A stretch of 64,000 bases of DNA from DATLFA01 sp039915945 (GCA_039915945.1 JBDSMH010000019.1:62001-126000); one strand, 5' to 3'. Counted from the stretch's first letter, positions 1-9,268 are shown. Notes: generated by a model not told the origin, from the letters alone. Numbers and translations are program-made.

Positions 1-126
1 CACACCGTCGCCGCCCATCTGCTCTTCGACGTAACGATCGTGCGGTGCGCGGGGCATGTTGGCCGCGAGCCATGCCCGCGCCTGGTCGCGGAATACGTCG
101 ACGTCTTGGTCGTGCGGCGCCGCCAT
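1..126 (-). CDS. Acyl-CoA dehydrogenase, N-terminal fragment (runs off the window)
   Basis: Forty-two codons read from an ATG at 126 to the window edge without a stop. The translation contains VFRDQARAWLAANMPRA, typical of the first helix of long-chain FadE-type acyl-CoA dehydrogenases (flavoenzymes that introduce the alpha-beta double bond in acyl-CoA). It begins one base after the stop of the upstream acyl-CoA dehydrogenase, so it is the last visible member of a minus-strand operon and probably the partner subunit of one of the two preceding dehydrogenases. The catalytic part is outside the window, so activity cannot be judged. Confidence 0.75.
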   Translation of the reverse strand, partial: MAAPHDQDVDVFRDQARAWLAANMPRAPHDRYVEEQMGGDGV

Positions 127-127
127 A

Positions 128-1249
128 TCAGTCTTCCTGTTCGAGATGGTTCATCATCGCCCGTCGGTGCGCTCGGGGCGACCCGAGAAAGTCATGCAAC
201 GTGCGCGACATCTGCGAGAACAACGAAAGGCCGAACTTCGGATCGCTGCCGATGCCCGCGTGCACTTCGTGCGCGGCATTCGCCGCTTCGTAGTACCCAT
301 CGGTGGCGAGCGCCTTGGCGAGGTGCACGCTGACCCCCGCCGGTCTACCGGCATCGAGCCGCCACAACGCTTCGTAGGTTGTCCAGCGCGCGGTGTCGCA
401 GGCATTGAGCAAACGCACGATGTGGTCCTGCACGCGTTGGAATCGGCCGATGGGTTGGCCGAACTGCACCCGCTCGTTCGAATAGCGGATGCTGCGTTCG
501 AGCAATTCGCGGCAGCCCCCGACTTGATAGGCGGCTGTCAGCGCGAGCGCCGGGTAGATGGACGCGCTGTCGATGTGCCATTCGGGCAACTCGATGACGT
601 CGGCCGGCGCGATCGTGCAGCCGTCGAACTCGACGACGTCGTTCCACGCGAGGAACCCGTGCAAACGGCGCGTGCGCACACCATCGGCATCGCGCCGTAC
701 GACCGCCAGGCGATGGGCACCGTCGTCGGGGTGCCCGATCGCCACGAGCAGATGCGTCGCGGTGCCCGCACTGGGAACGAATGGTACGGAACCGCGCAAC
801 ACCAACTGCTGACCGGCCGCCTCGACCGTAACCGAGGCCGGCACGACATCGTCACCGGCCGCCCCGCGCAGACGCACCAACGGTACGACCACCGCCGCAC
901 CCGACGCGATGCCTTCGAACAATGACGAACGAGCGTCGCTCGGTCGCGCCGCGCGCAGCATGCCGGCGGCGACGACGCTCGACATGAGCCACGGCCCGGG
1001 CACCGGACCGCGCCCGAACTCTTCGGCCACCATCGCGGTTTCGAGATAGGTCGCACCGCCACCCCCGAACTCTTCGGGGACCAACATGGCGAGCCAGCCG
1101 GCATCGGCCATCTTCGCGTGCCAGTCAGGTCGCGAAGGCGAGTCGCCCTCGGAGATCTCGACGAGTGCCTCGCGGGTCGCGTCGCGATCGACGAAACGAC
1201 GCACGGCGTCGGCGATGAGTTCCTCTGATTCGCTGAGTGCAAGATTCAC
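128..1249 (-). CDS. Acyl-CoA dehydrogenase (FadE-like, 373 aa)
   Basis: Probable FAD-dependent acyl-CoA dehydrogenase. The N-terminal helical domain carries WLAMLVPEEFGGGG (about residues 52-65), the usual entry to the beta domain, and the C-terminal domain has ERVQFGQPIGRFQRVQDHI (about 275-293), a family hallmark. The C-terminal segment reads HEVHAGIGSDPKFGLSLFS where many members have a HGGxGFT motif, so it is a divergent member. Start is GTG at 1249 without a strong ribosome site. It lies 15 bases after the preceding dehydrogenase and 1 base before the next, so three dehydrogenase genes are arranged head to tail. Actinobacterial FadE enzymes of sterol side-chain degradation form heterotetramers from such adjacent pairs; that is inferred here. 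Confidence 0.85.
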   Translation of the reverse strand: MNLALSESEELIADAVRRFVDRDATREALVEISEGDSPSRPDWHAKMADAGWLAMLVPEEFGGGGATYLETAMVAEEFGRGPVPGPWLMSSVVAAGMLRAARPSDARSSLFEGIASGAAVVVPLVRLRGAAGDDVVPASVTVEAAGQQLVLRGSVPFVPSAGTATHLLVAIGHPDDGAHRLAVVRRDADGVRTRRLHGFLAWNDVVEFDGCTIAPADVIELPEWHIDSASIYPALALTAAYQVGGCRELLERSIRYSNERVQFGQPIGRFQRVQDHIVRLLNACDTARWTTYEALWRLDAGRPAGVSVHLAKALATDGYYEAANAAHEVHAGIGSDPKFGLSLFSQMSRTLHDFLGSPRAHRRAMMNHLEQED

Positions 1250-1264
1250 TGGTGTCGACAGCCT

Positions 1265-2500
1265 CTACTGGTGAAGGGTTCCGGCCCGTTCGGCCTCGCG
1301 TTTTCCGAGACCGAGCCGGCGGGCGATGATGAGCCGGCCGATATCGGTCGTGCCCCCGGGGTGCATACCGACGATGCCTTCGCGCTGTTGTTCCTCGGCG
1401 AAGCCGTTCATCGCACCCCAGATGTCGTCGTCGACGAGCGCCGCCGGACCGATGATCTCGAGAATGGCTTTGGTGAGCCACAGGCCAGTTGTCTTCTTGA
1501 CGTACTGGAACTGCGAGCCTTCGTAGCTGCGTTTGCTCTTCGAGGCGACCATCCAGAAGTTGCGCAACGCGAGCAGGCGCACGGACTCGAGACGCTCATA
1601 GATCTCGGCGAGCTTGTCGCGGACGTCAGGGTTGTCGATGAGACGCTCGCCGTCTCGCACCTCGGCGGTGCAGTAGTCGATCAGGCGGCGCCAGATGCGA
1701 TCACGGCCGATGCTGCCGATGGCGCCGTGCTCGAGTTCGAGATGCGTCGATGCCACCGGCCAACCGTTGTTCTCGCCGCCGACGAGATTCTCGGCGGGGA
1801 TGCGCACGTCGTTGAAGTACACGGTGTTCTTGTTGCCGACGTCGCCTTCGCCCTCGCCGATCGAGCTCAACAACACTTGCGGTTGCACGTCGATGCCCGG
1901 CGATGTCGCGTCGATCATGAACCAGCTGAGATTGCGATGGCGGTCCGCTTTCGGTCCCGTCAGCGCGATCAACCAAATGCGGTCGCAACCATGATCGCTA
2001 CCGACGTAGATCTTTTGACCATTCAGCACGTAGTCGTCGCCGTCGCGCACCGCCAGGCTCTCGACGCCGGCGAGATCAGAACCCGCGTTGGGCTCGGACA
2101 ACAGCTGCCACGTACGCACCTCGCCACGGTAGATCGGCGGCAACAGCCGCTGTTTCTGTTCGTCGGTACCCCAGACGAGAATCGTGGCGCTGCCGTACTT
2201 GCCCCCCGAGTCGTAGTACGGCGGGATGCGCAGACCTCGGCGATGCGACTCCTCCTCGAGCACGAGCACGAGGTCGAAGCCGAGATTGCCGCCACCGTAC
2301 TCCTTCGGCGCGTACGGATAGAGCCAACCCCGTTCGCCGAGTTGGCGTCCGAACGCGCGCCGCTGCAGATACTTGGCGCGTGACTCTTCTTGCGTCTTCG
2401 GACGTTCACTCAGATCAGGAGGTAGCACGCGATCGAAGAACTCGGTCACTTCGCGGCGAAACGCCTCTTGTTCGTCGGTGTACGTGAGTTCGAACTCCAT
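1265..2500 (-). CDS. Acyl-CoA dehydrogenase (411 aa)
   Basis: Full-length acyl-CoA dehydrogenase. The flavin-binding segment LLSEPNAGSDLAG (about residues 135-147) and NGQKIYVGSDHGCDRIWLIA (about 160-180) are clear. Near the C-terminus, where medium-chain enzymes have YEGT with the catalytic glutamate, this protein reads MHPGGTTDIGRLIIARRLGL, so the base must lie elsewhere or in a partner subunit. The start ATG at 2500 has a strong AAGGAG site. It follows the NDP-forming ligase gene by 8 bases and precedes another dehydrogenase, suggesting activation of an acid followed by alpha-beta dehydrogenation. Confidence 0.9.
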   Translation of the reverse strand: MEFELTYTDEQEAFRREVTEFFDRVLPPDLSERPKTQEESRAKYLQRRAFGRQLGERGWLYPYAPKEYGGGNLGFDLVLVLEEESHRRGLRIPPYYDSGGKYGSATILVWGTDEQKQRLLPPIYRGEVRTWQLLSEPNAGSDLAGVESLAVRDGDDYVLNGQKIYVGSDHGCDRIWLIALTGPKADRHRNLSWFMIDATSPGIDVQPQVLLSSIGEGEGDVGNKNTVYFNDVRIPAENLVGGENNGWPVASTHLELEHGAIGSIGRDRIWRRLIDYCTAEVRDGERLIDNPDVRDKLAEIYERLESVRLLALRNFWMVASKSKRSYEGSQFQYVKKTTGLWLTKAILEIIGPAALVDDDIWGAMNGFAEEQQREGIVGMHPGGTTDIGRLIIARRLGLGKREAERAGTLHQ

Positions 2501-2508
2501 CGATCTCC

Positions 2509-4710
2509 TTAGGACAGACCCAGTGCGTGAGGGTCGAGCAACGTGGCCGCGGTGCGGGAAGGCTCGCCGTCGGCGCCGACGAGGATGGCCAAACCGTCGA
2601 GAACCAACAGGCCCTCGCCATAGACGACGACGGGGTTGAGGTCGAGCTCACGAATCGTGGCGACATTGTCCGCCACGAGTTCGGAGACATGCGCGACCGT
2701 GGTCGCCAGCGCGACGAGATCGAGCGCGGCTGCCCCCCGCCATCCATCGAATCTCGGGGCCATACGCAGGCTTCGGATCAACCGCTGCGCTTCGTCGGGC
2801 GTCAGCGGTGCCGGCGCGACGGCGAAGTCACGATTGATCTCGGCGTCGATGCCGCCGGCGCCGACGACGACGAACGGCCCGAGCGTGGGATCCACGATGG
2901 CGCCGATCATCATCTCGGCGCCCTGCTCGGCCATCTGCTCGACGAGCACGCCCTGCCAGCCGAGCGCGTCGGGATTGTTGCCCGCAAGCATGATCAAGTC
3001 GTCGAATGCGTTGCGCACTTCGTCTTCGGTGTGCAAGCGAAGGCGAACACCGCCCACATCGGACTTGTGCGGTAGCCCGATTGCCTGCGCTTTCATGGCT
3101 ACGGGGAACCCGATCGAGCGGGCGATCTCGGTGGCGCGATCCGCGCCGACGGCCAACGCGCCGGCAGGAACCGCGATGCCGGCTTCACGAAGCCACGCTT
3201 TGACCGACACTTCGGACCCACCACCGGCCGCGTCGAGCGCGGCGCTCGGGAACCGACCCGCCGCCTCTGACCGCGCCGCCTCTGACTGCGAGGACTCGAG
3301 ATGGTGTTGCCGCGCTTCGCCGTAATCGACGAGTGCGCGCAACGCGCGCGCCGCGGCCTGCTGACTCTCGAACCAGGGTAAACGTCTCGCTCGCGCCACT
3401 TCGATGCCTGCGGGCGACGCGGCGTAGTGCGAGAAGACGACACAGGGCTTGTCACTGTTTTCGAGACCGTCGAGCGCGGCCAGGCGATCGCGCGCGCTCT
3501 CGTGCGAGAACAACGACGCGACGAAGACGACGAGATCGACCGACGGCGAGTCGTCGAGATGGCGGAGTATCGACGCGATCGCCGACAGGCCACTGGCGGT
3601 GTAATCGACGGGATTGCGTACGCCGGCGAATGCGGGCAGTTGCGTACGCAGTTGCGCCTGTTCGCTCTCGGGCAGCGACGGCACGCTGAGCCCGGCTTCG
3701 GCGAGCACATCGGCGAGCCATACTCCCGCCCCCCCGGAGCCCGTCACGATGCCTACTCGTCGACCGACCGGCCCTCGCCAGCGGGCGAGCACCGACGCGA
3801 CATCGAGCGCCTCGTTCGCATCGCGTACTTCGATGATGCCCTCGTGACGGAACAGCGCACTGTAAAGATGCGCGGGACCCGACAGGTGACCGGTGTGTGA
3901 TTGCGCGGCTTGTTGCGCACTTTCCGAACGGCCGATCTTCATCACGATCAACGCTTTGTTGCGCTCGCGGGCGATCGCCGCGATCGATCGCAGGCGCCCG
4001 GGATCGTGGAATCCCTCGACGAACAGGATGATGACGTCAGTGCTCGGACAGTCCAGTGAATGCGCTACATAGTCGAGGATGTCGAGCGCGACCTCGTTGC
4101 CGGTGGACACGACGCGGCTGAAGCCGATGCCCCGGTCGAGGCCCAAGCTGAACAGACCGAAGCCCACGCCGCCGCTCTGCGAGATGATCGCGACGTTGCC
4201 CGCCTCGGGCCGCGACGGCAATCCGCGCGTGTAGTCGGCTACGGGGCTGAATGTGAACGTGAAGTCAGTCGTGAGGTCGTAGATGCCCTCGCCGTTCGGA
4301 CCGGCGACGACGAGCGCCGGCCACCGGGCGATCGCGGCGCGCAGCGCGCCATCAGCCTGACGGGCGACGTCGGTCGCGGCCTCACCGAAACCGGACGTGA
4401 TGATGTAGGCCGCGCGCACACCGGCGCGTCCGCAGTCGTCGATCACCGATGCCACGAGCGGCGCCGACACCATGATGACCGCGAGGTCGACCGACTCGGG
4501 CAGGGCGCTGACCGATGGGTAGCACCGCAGCCCGGCGATCTCGTCGCGCGACGGGTTGACCGGGTACAGGTGACCGGCGAACTCGTGTTGGCGGATGGCC
4601 TCGAACGCGCGCCCGGCGAGCGACGTGGGTTCGGACGATGCGCCGACGAACGCCACCGACGCGGGAGCGAATAGCGGCGCGAGATCGCGCAACGGAGGAT
4701 CGAGGCTCAT
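2509..4710 (-). CDS. Acyl-CoA synthetase, NDP-forming (acetate-CoA ligase family, 733 aa)
   Basis: Single-chain NDP-forming acyl-CoA ligase, joining a carboxylate and CoA through a phosphohistidine. The N-terminal CoA-binding domain has SVAFVGASSEPTSLAGRAF (about residues 18-36); the ligase domain has the phosphorylatable histidine in SHTGHLSG (about 270); the C-terminal ATP-grasp domain includes KSDVGGVRLRL and the proximal AMKAQAIGLPHK. Between the domains is a small tandem repeat (SEAARSEAAG), encoded by a 15-base repeat. The ATG at 4710 overlaps the stop of the hydratase by four bases (ATGA), so the genes are translationally coupled. Substrate unknown; neighbours indicate a catabolic acid. 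Confidence 0.88.
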   Translation of the reverse strand: MSLDPPLRDLAPLFAPASVAFVGASSEPTSLAGRAFEAIRQHEFAGHLYPVNPSRDEIAGLRCYPSVSALPESVDLAVIMVSAPLVASVIDDCGRAGVRAAYIITSGFGEAATDVARQADGALRAAIARWPALVVAGPNGEGIYDLTTDFTFTFSPVADYTRGLPSRPEAGNVAIISQSGGVGFGLFSLGLDRGIGFSRVVSTGNEVALDILDYVAHSLDCPSTDVIILFVEGFHDPGRLRSIAAIARERNKALIVMKIGRSESAQQAAQSHTGHLSGPAHLYSALFRHEGIIEVRDANEALDVASVLARWRGPVGRRVGIVTGSGGAGVWLADVLAEAGLSVPSLPESEQAQLRTQLPAFAGVRNPVDYTASGLSAIASILRHLDDSPSVDLVVFVASLFSHESARDRLAALDGLENSDKPCVVFSHYAASPAGIEVARARRLPWFESQQAAARALRALVDYGEARQHHLESSQSEAARSEAAGRFPSAALDAAGGGSEVSVKAWLREAGIAVPAGALAVGADRATEIARSIGFPVAMKAQAIGLPHKSDVGGVRLRLHTEDEVRNAFDDLIMLAGNNPDALGWQGVLVEQMAEQGAEMMIGAIVDPTLGPFVVVGAGGIDAEINRDFAVAPAPLTPDEAQRLIRSLRMAPRFDGWRGAAALDLVALATTVAHVSELVADNVATIRELDLNPVVVYGEGLLVLDGLAILVGADGEPSRTAATLLDPHALGLS

Positions 4711-5519
4711 CGGCCGGTGTAGACCCCGGTGCGCTTTTCGAGGAACGCCGCGATCGCCTCACGCGAGTCGTCGAGCGAGCGGGCGATGGCCATGTGCGAC
4801 GCGGTGAGCTCGAGGCTCGTCGCGAGATCGAGACGCAGCGACTGGTATGCGGCGCGCTTGGTCAGCTGCACGTGTACCGGCGGCATCGATGCCAGCTTTT
4901 GCGCCAGCGCCAGCGTTTCGTCGAGTAGTGATTCGTCGTCGACGACGCGATTCACCAACCCGATACGCAGCGCTTCGTCGGCATCCACGAACTCACACGT
5001 CAACAAGAGCTCGAGCGCCTTTGCGATGCCCACCAATCGGGGGAGGAAGAAACAGCCGCCGTCTCCGGGGATGAGCCCGACGCGCAAATAGGCCTCGGAG
5101 AAGCGCGCGGAGCGCGCCGCGATGCGCATGTCGCACATCAACGCGAGATCCATGCCCGCACCCACTGCGGCGCCGTTGACCGCGGCGATCACCGGCTTGT
5201 CGAGCTCAGCCAGGGCGAGCGGCACGCGATGCATGTGGTCGGCCAACCGAACGCGGATCGCGGCGGGTGACGGCATGCGGTCCGGGCTCGGCGGCCACGT
5301 CTCCTCGCCGCCGCCCTCTCGCTTGACATCGCCGCCGGCACAAAACGCGGTGCCCGCGCCGGTCAGGACCAACGCCCTCACCGAGTCGTCACGGCGCGAC
5401 TCGGTGAAGATCGTTGTCAAACCTTCGATAACGGTGTCGGAAAGCGCGTTGCGCCGGTCGGGCCGGTTGATGGTGATCAAGCCCACACCGTCGTGCTTCT
5501 CATACGTCAATTCGGCCAT
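4707..5519 (-). CDS. Enoyl-CoA hydratase/isomerase (270 aa)
   Basis: Crotonase-fold enzyme, hydrating or isomerising enoyl-CoA. It begins MAELTYEKHDGVGLITINRP; oxyanion-hole segments are TAFCAGGD (about residues 65-72) and AAVNGAAVGAGMDLALMCDM (about 110-129); the second active-site segment is LRVGLIPGDGGCFFLPRLVG. The open frame extends upstream to 5750, but the extra residues are arginine/serine-rich shadow of the transport gene, and the ATG at 5519 has an AGGAG site at good spacing. It sits between the binding-protein and ligase genes in the same operon. Confidence 0.9.
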   Translation of the reverse strand: MAELTYEKHDGVGLITINRPDRRNALSDTVIEGLTTIFTESRRDDSVRALVLTGAGTAFCAGGDVKREGGGEETWPPSPDRMPSPAAIRVRLADHMHRVPLALAELDKPVIAAVNGAAVGAGMDLALMCDMRIAARSARFSEAYLRVGLIPGDGGCFFLPRLVGIAKALELLLTCEFVDADEALRIGLVNRVVDDESLLDETLALAQKLASMPPVHVQLTKRAAYQSLRLDLATSLELTASHMAIARSLDDSREAIAAFLEKRTGVYTGR

Positions 5520-5565
5520 CGGTGCTCCTGCCGCAGACGATAGGCCGTCTCGACGAACGAACTGC

Positions 5566-7182
5566 CTACTTGACGAGCGACCACTCGTCGATGTGATAGT
5601 CGGTGCCGCCGCCCCAGTTGCCGATGTCGACCTTGCGAACCGCGAGGCCACTGATGAACGGCGAGTACCACGAGACGGTGAAGTCCTTCTCGATCTCTTG
5701 CTGGAACGTCTTGTACGCCGCGATCTTGTCGGCTTGTGCCAGCGAGTCACGGGCCTTGTCGAGGGCCCCGTCGACCGCCGGGTTCACCTTGCGACCGAGC
5801 CAGCGTCCACCCTTCGAGTGGAAGTACTGCACGAGCTTCGGCAACGGATCGGCGAACGACGAGATCGCGCCCCAGGCCAGTTCGTAGTTGCCGCCGTTGA
5901 TGCGAGTCGTGTACTCGTTCGTCGGCACGCCGTCGATCGTGACGTTGAGGCCGATGCGCTTGAGTTCTTGTTGGATGAACTCGTTGTCCTGGGGCACCGA
6001 CACGGTGCTCATGAGCTTGACGTTGGGCGAGTTGCCCGCCGCGACCCACTCGGCGATCAGTGACTTGGCCCGGGCCGAATCGAACTTCGGGTTGAGGTTC
6101 GCACATTCGGGGCCGCCGGGGAGGAACGGCGGGCACGGCGCCTTGAGATCCCATGCGCCCCGCGTAAGTACTTGGTCGACAATGGCCGGGTCGAACGCGA
6201 TCGCGATCGCTTCGCGGAACCTGATGTCCGCGCCGCCCTTCCACGTCGGGTGGTTCTGGTTGGCCACGACGAAGGAGCCGCCGGTCGTGCTGTTGGCGAC
6301 GATCGAAACGTCCTTCTTGCCCTTGACGTTCGCTTGCGTGTTGGCCGTACCCGAAACCACGTCGGCCGCGCCCGAAAGCAGCGAGTCGATCCATGCCTGC
6401 GGGTCGGGAAGAATGCGAATCAGGACGCTGTCGAGATAGGGCTTGGGCTTGTCCCAGTAGCCGGGGTTGCGCTCGAGCAGCATGTGGTCGTCCTTGACCC
6501 ATTCCTTCAGCACGAACGGGCCGGCGCCGACGGGATTCTTGGCGAAGCCGGTGAGGTCGGCCTTGAGTGCGGTGGGCGATGCGATCAGACCGTTCACCGA
6601 TGTGAAGGCCGTCGCGAAGCTGCCGTTGGGTGCAGTGAGCTTGAAGCGCACCGTGAGCGCATCGACCGCGGTCATCGTCTCGATGACGGCGACGTTGGAC
6701 CGGAACGTGTAGGCGTTGGCCGGATCCATCTGGCGGTTGATGTTGTAGATGACCGCGTCGGCGTTGTAGTCGGTGTTGTCGGTGAACTTGATGTTCGGCC
6801 GCAGTTTCAGCGTCCAGGTCAGCCCATCGTCGGACTTCAGCGACTCGGCCATGCCGGGGCCGATCTGGCCGCCGGGCACCATGCGCAACAGCGTCTCGAA
6901 GACCTGGATGGCGCGGTTCGCGCCGGTGACACCCTCGGCGATCTTGAGCGGATCGAAGCTGGTGAGATCGGAGCCGATGGCGTAGGTGACCTTGCCGCCC
7001 ACGACCTTTTCGACCTTGGGCACCGTGCTCGCAGTGGTGCCGGTACCGGCCACTCCCGCGGTGGTGGTGCTGGCCGCGGGTTCGGCCGAGCCTCCGTCGT
7101 CGCCGCACGCGGCGGCGAGCAACATCACGACCAACAACGCGATGGCCTTGTAGCCACGGCGACGAACCGAGTGCGTATTCAC
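5566..7182 (-). CDS. ABC transporter solute-binding lipoprotein, family 5 (538 aa)
   Basis: Extracytoplasmic peptide/nickel-type binding protein (DppA/OppA family). After the GTG at 7182 comes a lipoprotein signal peptide ending LLVVMLLAAACGDDGG, with the lipid-modified cysteine at about residue 26, then an Ala/Thr-rich linker, then the SBP_bac_5 fold beginning GGKVTYAIGSDLTSFDP and containing the diagnostic NPVGAGPFVLKEW. The GTG is chosen because AAGGGGG lies 8 bases upstream and the signal peptide follows directly; the frame happens to stay open into the upstream regulator. No permease or ATPase gene is in the window. The upstream non-coding segment holds a likely IclR operator. Family members bind many ligands besides peptides. 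Confidence 0.9.
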   Translation of the reverse strand: MNTHSVRRRGYKAIALLVVMLLAAACGDDGGSAEPAASTTTAGVAGTGTTASTVPKVEKVVGGKVTYAIGSDLTSFDPLKIAEGVTGANRAIQVFETLLRMVPGGQIGPGMAESLKSDDGLTWTLKLRPNIKFTDNTDYNADAVIYNINRQMDPANAYTFRSNVAVIETMTAVDALTVRFKLTAPNGSFATAFTSVNGLIASPTALKADLTGFAKNPVGAGPFVLKEWVKDDHMLLERNPGYWDKPKPYLDSVLIRILPDPQAWIDSLLSGAADVVSGTANTQANVKGKKDVSIVANSTTGGSFVVANQNHPTWKGGADIRFREAIAIAFDPAIVDQVLTRGAWDLKAPCPPFLPGGPECANLNPKFDSARAKSLIAEWVAAGNSPNVKLMSTVSVPQDNEFIQQELKRIGLNVTIDGVPTNEYTTRINGGNYELAWGAISSFADPLPKLVQYFHSKGGRWLGRKVNPAVDGALDKARDSLAQADKIAAYKTFQQEIEKDFTVSWYSPFISGLAVRKVDIGNWGGGTDYHIDEWSLVK

Positions 7183-7287
7183 GTGTGTATCCCCCTTCGC
7201 GCACGCCCGTCGCAGGCGCCGCTCGTGCCGCGTCGGCTCCCGACCGGAGGACGCTTTGGGAACAATATTCACATAGTGAGAGTGGTG

Positions 7288-7300
7288 TCCACTTTGCGGA
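7288..7300. promoter_or_regulatory. Candidate IclR-type operator
   Basis: The 13-base sequence TCCACTTTGCGGA is a near-perfect palindrome of form TCCRCWWWGYGGA, a layout typical of IclR-family binding sites. It lies in the 127-base gap between the broken IclR gene and the GTG of the binding-protein gene, where a repressor or activator of the transport gene would bind. The assignment rests on symmetry and position, not on a tested site. Confidence 0.45.
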
Positions 7301-7309
7301 ATGTGGTTT

Positions 7310-7980
7310 TCAGCGGAAACCGCCCCCGCGGCGAGGCTCCATATGGCCCAACTGGCGCATGATCTCGCGCCCCGCCTCGACCATCGGCGTGGCTCGTGGC
7401 GTAGCCGAGCGCACGCGCCCTTGCGAGCTCGCCCCGCACCACGGTGGGATCGGCGCCTTCGGCTTTCGCGAGGATCGACTCGAGGCGCGCCTCGCTGACG
7501 TTCGCCAGTATCGCCTTGCCGCCGGCGCCGGAAACCAGCGGATACCAATTGCCGACGCCCGATGCCATGCGCAGCGGATGGTCGCTGACGAGCTCGTGCA
7601 CACAGACGCGCCGGTCCCCCACGAGCCAATGAAAGCCGACGCTCTCGCCGCTCAGTTCGCGCAGACGCTCCATCGTCGGGTGCGCCACGACGATCACGTC
7701 GTCGCGCCCTTGTGCCAACGCCGCCATGCGAACGATCGACGGACCAAGGCTGTAGAACTTCGTATGCGGATCCTGGACGACGAAGCCTTTTTTCGTGCAG
7801 CGCCCGCAGCAATCGGTGCGTTGTCGGCACCGTCAGCCCGACCGCGGTACTCAACTCGGCGAGCGCCATTGCGGGATGCCTCGGCGAGAACGTCTCGAGG
7901 ATCTGCAACGCGCGATGCACGGTCTGCGCGGCGCGGGGCGCGCCGCGGTTGGCGACTTTCGACTTCTTGGGGACAGGCAC
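7310..7980 (-). pseudogene. IclR-family transcriptional regulator, broken by frameshift and internal deletion
   Basis: The N-terminal winged helix is intact from the GTG at 7980: HRALQILETFSP, then LSTAVGLTVPTTHRLLRALHEK. At a run of six A (minus strand, 7788-7793) the frame is lost; with five A it would continue GFVVQDPHTKFYSLGPSIVR and join the effector-binding domain read in another frame (SVGFHWLVGDRRVCVHELVS, GVGNWYPLVSGAGGKAILA). A second break lies near 7380-7385: after LGYATSHAD the usual 45 or so residues of the effector domain are missing and the tail VEAGREIMRQLGHMEPRR appears in yet another frame, ending at the TGA at 7310. It is placed between the P450 gene and the binding-protein gene it presumably once controlled. 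The first break could be a sequencing error; the second cannot be a single-base error. Confidence 0.8.
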
Positions 7981-7995
7981 CGGCGGACGATATCG

Positions 7996-9240
7996 TCAGT
8001 CAGAGGCGTCGAATACGACCGGCAGCTTCGTGGGGTTGCGGAATCCCAAGCCGGTGATCACTGGCTTCGGTGCCTCCGGGTCGAGCGCGAGCCCGGGTAG
8101 CCGCGCCAACACCTCTTCGATCGCGACGCGCATTTCCATACGCGCCGTGCTGATGCCGAGGCAGATGTGGCTGCCCCCGCCAAAGCCCAGGTGGCCTTTG
8201 GGCGCGCGGTGCAAGTCGAATCGTTCGGGCTCGTTCCAGCGCGTCGGATCGCGATTGGCCGCGCCGAGGAGGATGTTCACCGAGCAACCCGCAACGACCG
8301 GCATCCCCTCCAAGGTCGCGTCGGCCGCCGCCATCCGACCCATCGCCAGCATCGGCGGCTCCCACCGCAATCCTTCCTCGACCGCCCTCGCAATGAGCGC
8401 ATGGTCGGCTCGGACCGCGTCGAACTGCACCGGGTCGTCGAGCAGCGCGAAGAAGATGTTGGCCAGCGCGCGGAAGGTGGTCTGCGCGCCCGCCGGTAGC
8501 AGCAGCCGGCAGAACGTGACGATCTCGTCGTCGGTCATCTGGTCACCGTCGACGGAGGTCGTGGCCAGCAAGCTGATGAGATCGGTGCCCGGACGCACGC
8601 GCCGCTCGGCAATCAGCGCGAGCACGATGTCCGCGATGCGCGCGGAGGAGTCTGCGCGCGCATCCGCAGGGGCCAACGGGTTCGTGAGCAACACGGCCAG
8701 CCGATAGAAGGTGTCGCGCTCGGCGAGGGGCAAGCCGAGCGCGCTCAGGATCACTTCGATCGGATAGGTGAACAAGAAGTCGGCCACGAGATCGGCGCGT
8801 CCGAGCCCTTGGATCGCTTCGAGCTTGCGCACCGCGGCCGGCCGGGCGTACTCGTGCTCCCAGCGATCGGCTTCGCGCTTCGTGAACGCGGGCTGCAACA
8901 AGCGCCGCATGCGTTGATGTTCCTCGCCGTCCATTTCGAGCACCGAGTGGCCGACCACTTGGCCGAGCATCGGAGCCAGCCACGACGACGAGTACGTCGC
9001 GTCGTCCTTGACGACGGCCTCTACCCCTTTGTACGAGAGCACCGACAGGTGGGGGCACGATCCGTAGACGACGCGCTCCGGCCCGTCGACGCCGAACCAT
9101 TCGGAGAACGCTCCCTCGTGCGCCGCGGCATCGGCCCGCCGCGCCGCCAACTCGGGGTAGGGGTCCGCGACCACGCCCACCCCGTACGCCCGATCCTTGA
9201 ACGACAACTCGTCCGCACGGTCATCGATGTCTTCGCCCAC
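7996..9240 (-). CDS. Cytochrome P450 (414 aa)
   Basis: Soluble bacterial P450, likely hydroxylating a hydrophobic substrate. Visible motifs: C-helix EMDGEEHQRMRRLL (about residues 100-113); I-helix oxygen-activation segment LLLPAGAQTTFRAL (about 245-258); K-helix EEGLRW, giving ExxR; heme loop FGGGSHICLG with the cysteine ligand at about 355. The GTG at 9240 is chosen because a GGGGGAG site precedes it and the length matches the family; longer in-frame starts would add low-complexity shadow sequence. It is divergent from the SDR gene at 9365 and leads the minus-strand cluster. Its redox partner is not adjacent; a 3Fe-4S-type ferredoxin gene lies far away at 53839. Confidence 0.92.
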   Translation of the reverse strand: MGEDIDDRADELSFKDRAYGVGVVADPYPELAARRADAAAHEGAFSEWFGVDGPERVVYGSCPHLSVLSYKGVEAVVKDDATYSSSWLAPMLGQVVGHSVLEMDGEEHQRMRRLLQPAFTKREADRWEHEYARPAAVRKLEAIQGLGRADLVADFLFTYPIEVILSALGLPLAERDTFYRLAVLLTNPLAPADARADSSARIADIVLALIAERRVRPGTDLISLLATTSVDGDQMTDDEIVTFCRLLLPAGAQTTFRALANIFFALLDDPVQFDAVRADHALIARAVEEGLRWEPPMLAMGRMAAADATLEGMPVVAGCSVNILLGAANRDPTRWNEPERFDLHRAPKGHLGFGGGSHICLGISTARMEMRVAIEEVLARLPGLALDPEAPKPVITGLGFRNPTKLPVVFDASD

Positions 9241-9268
9241 CGCCTGCTCCCCCGCTGAACTCTCGACA

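Noticed and set aside
1271..2383. A 370-residue plus-strand frame opposite an acyl-CoA dehydrogenase
   Set aside because: Long antisense frames are expected in GC-rich genes; the translation has no family features while the minus strand is a clear dehydrogenase.
5566..7980. A single 804-residue open frame joining an HTH domain to a solute-binding protein
   Set aside because: The HTH belongs to a frameshifted IclR gene, the middle is arginine-rich nonsense, and the binding protein has its own GTG, ribosome site and lipoprotein signal at 7182. The shared frame is accidental.
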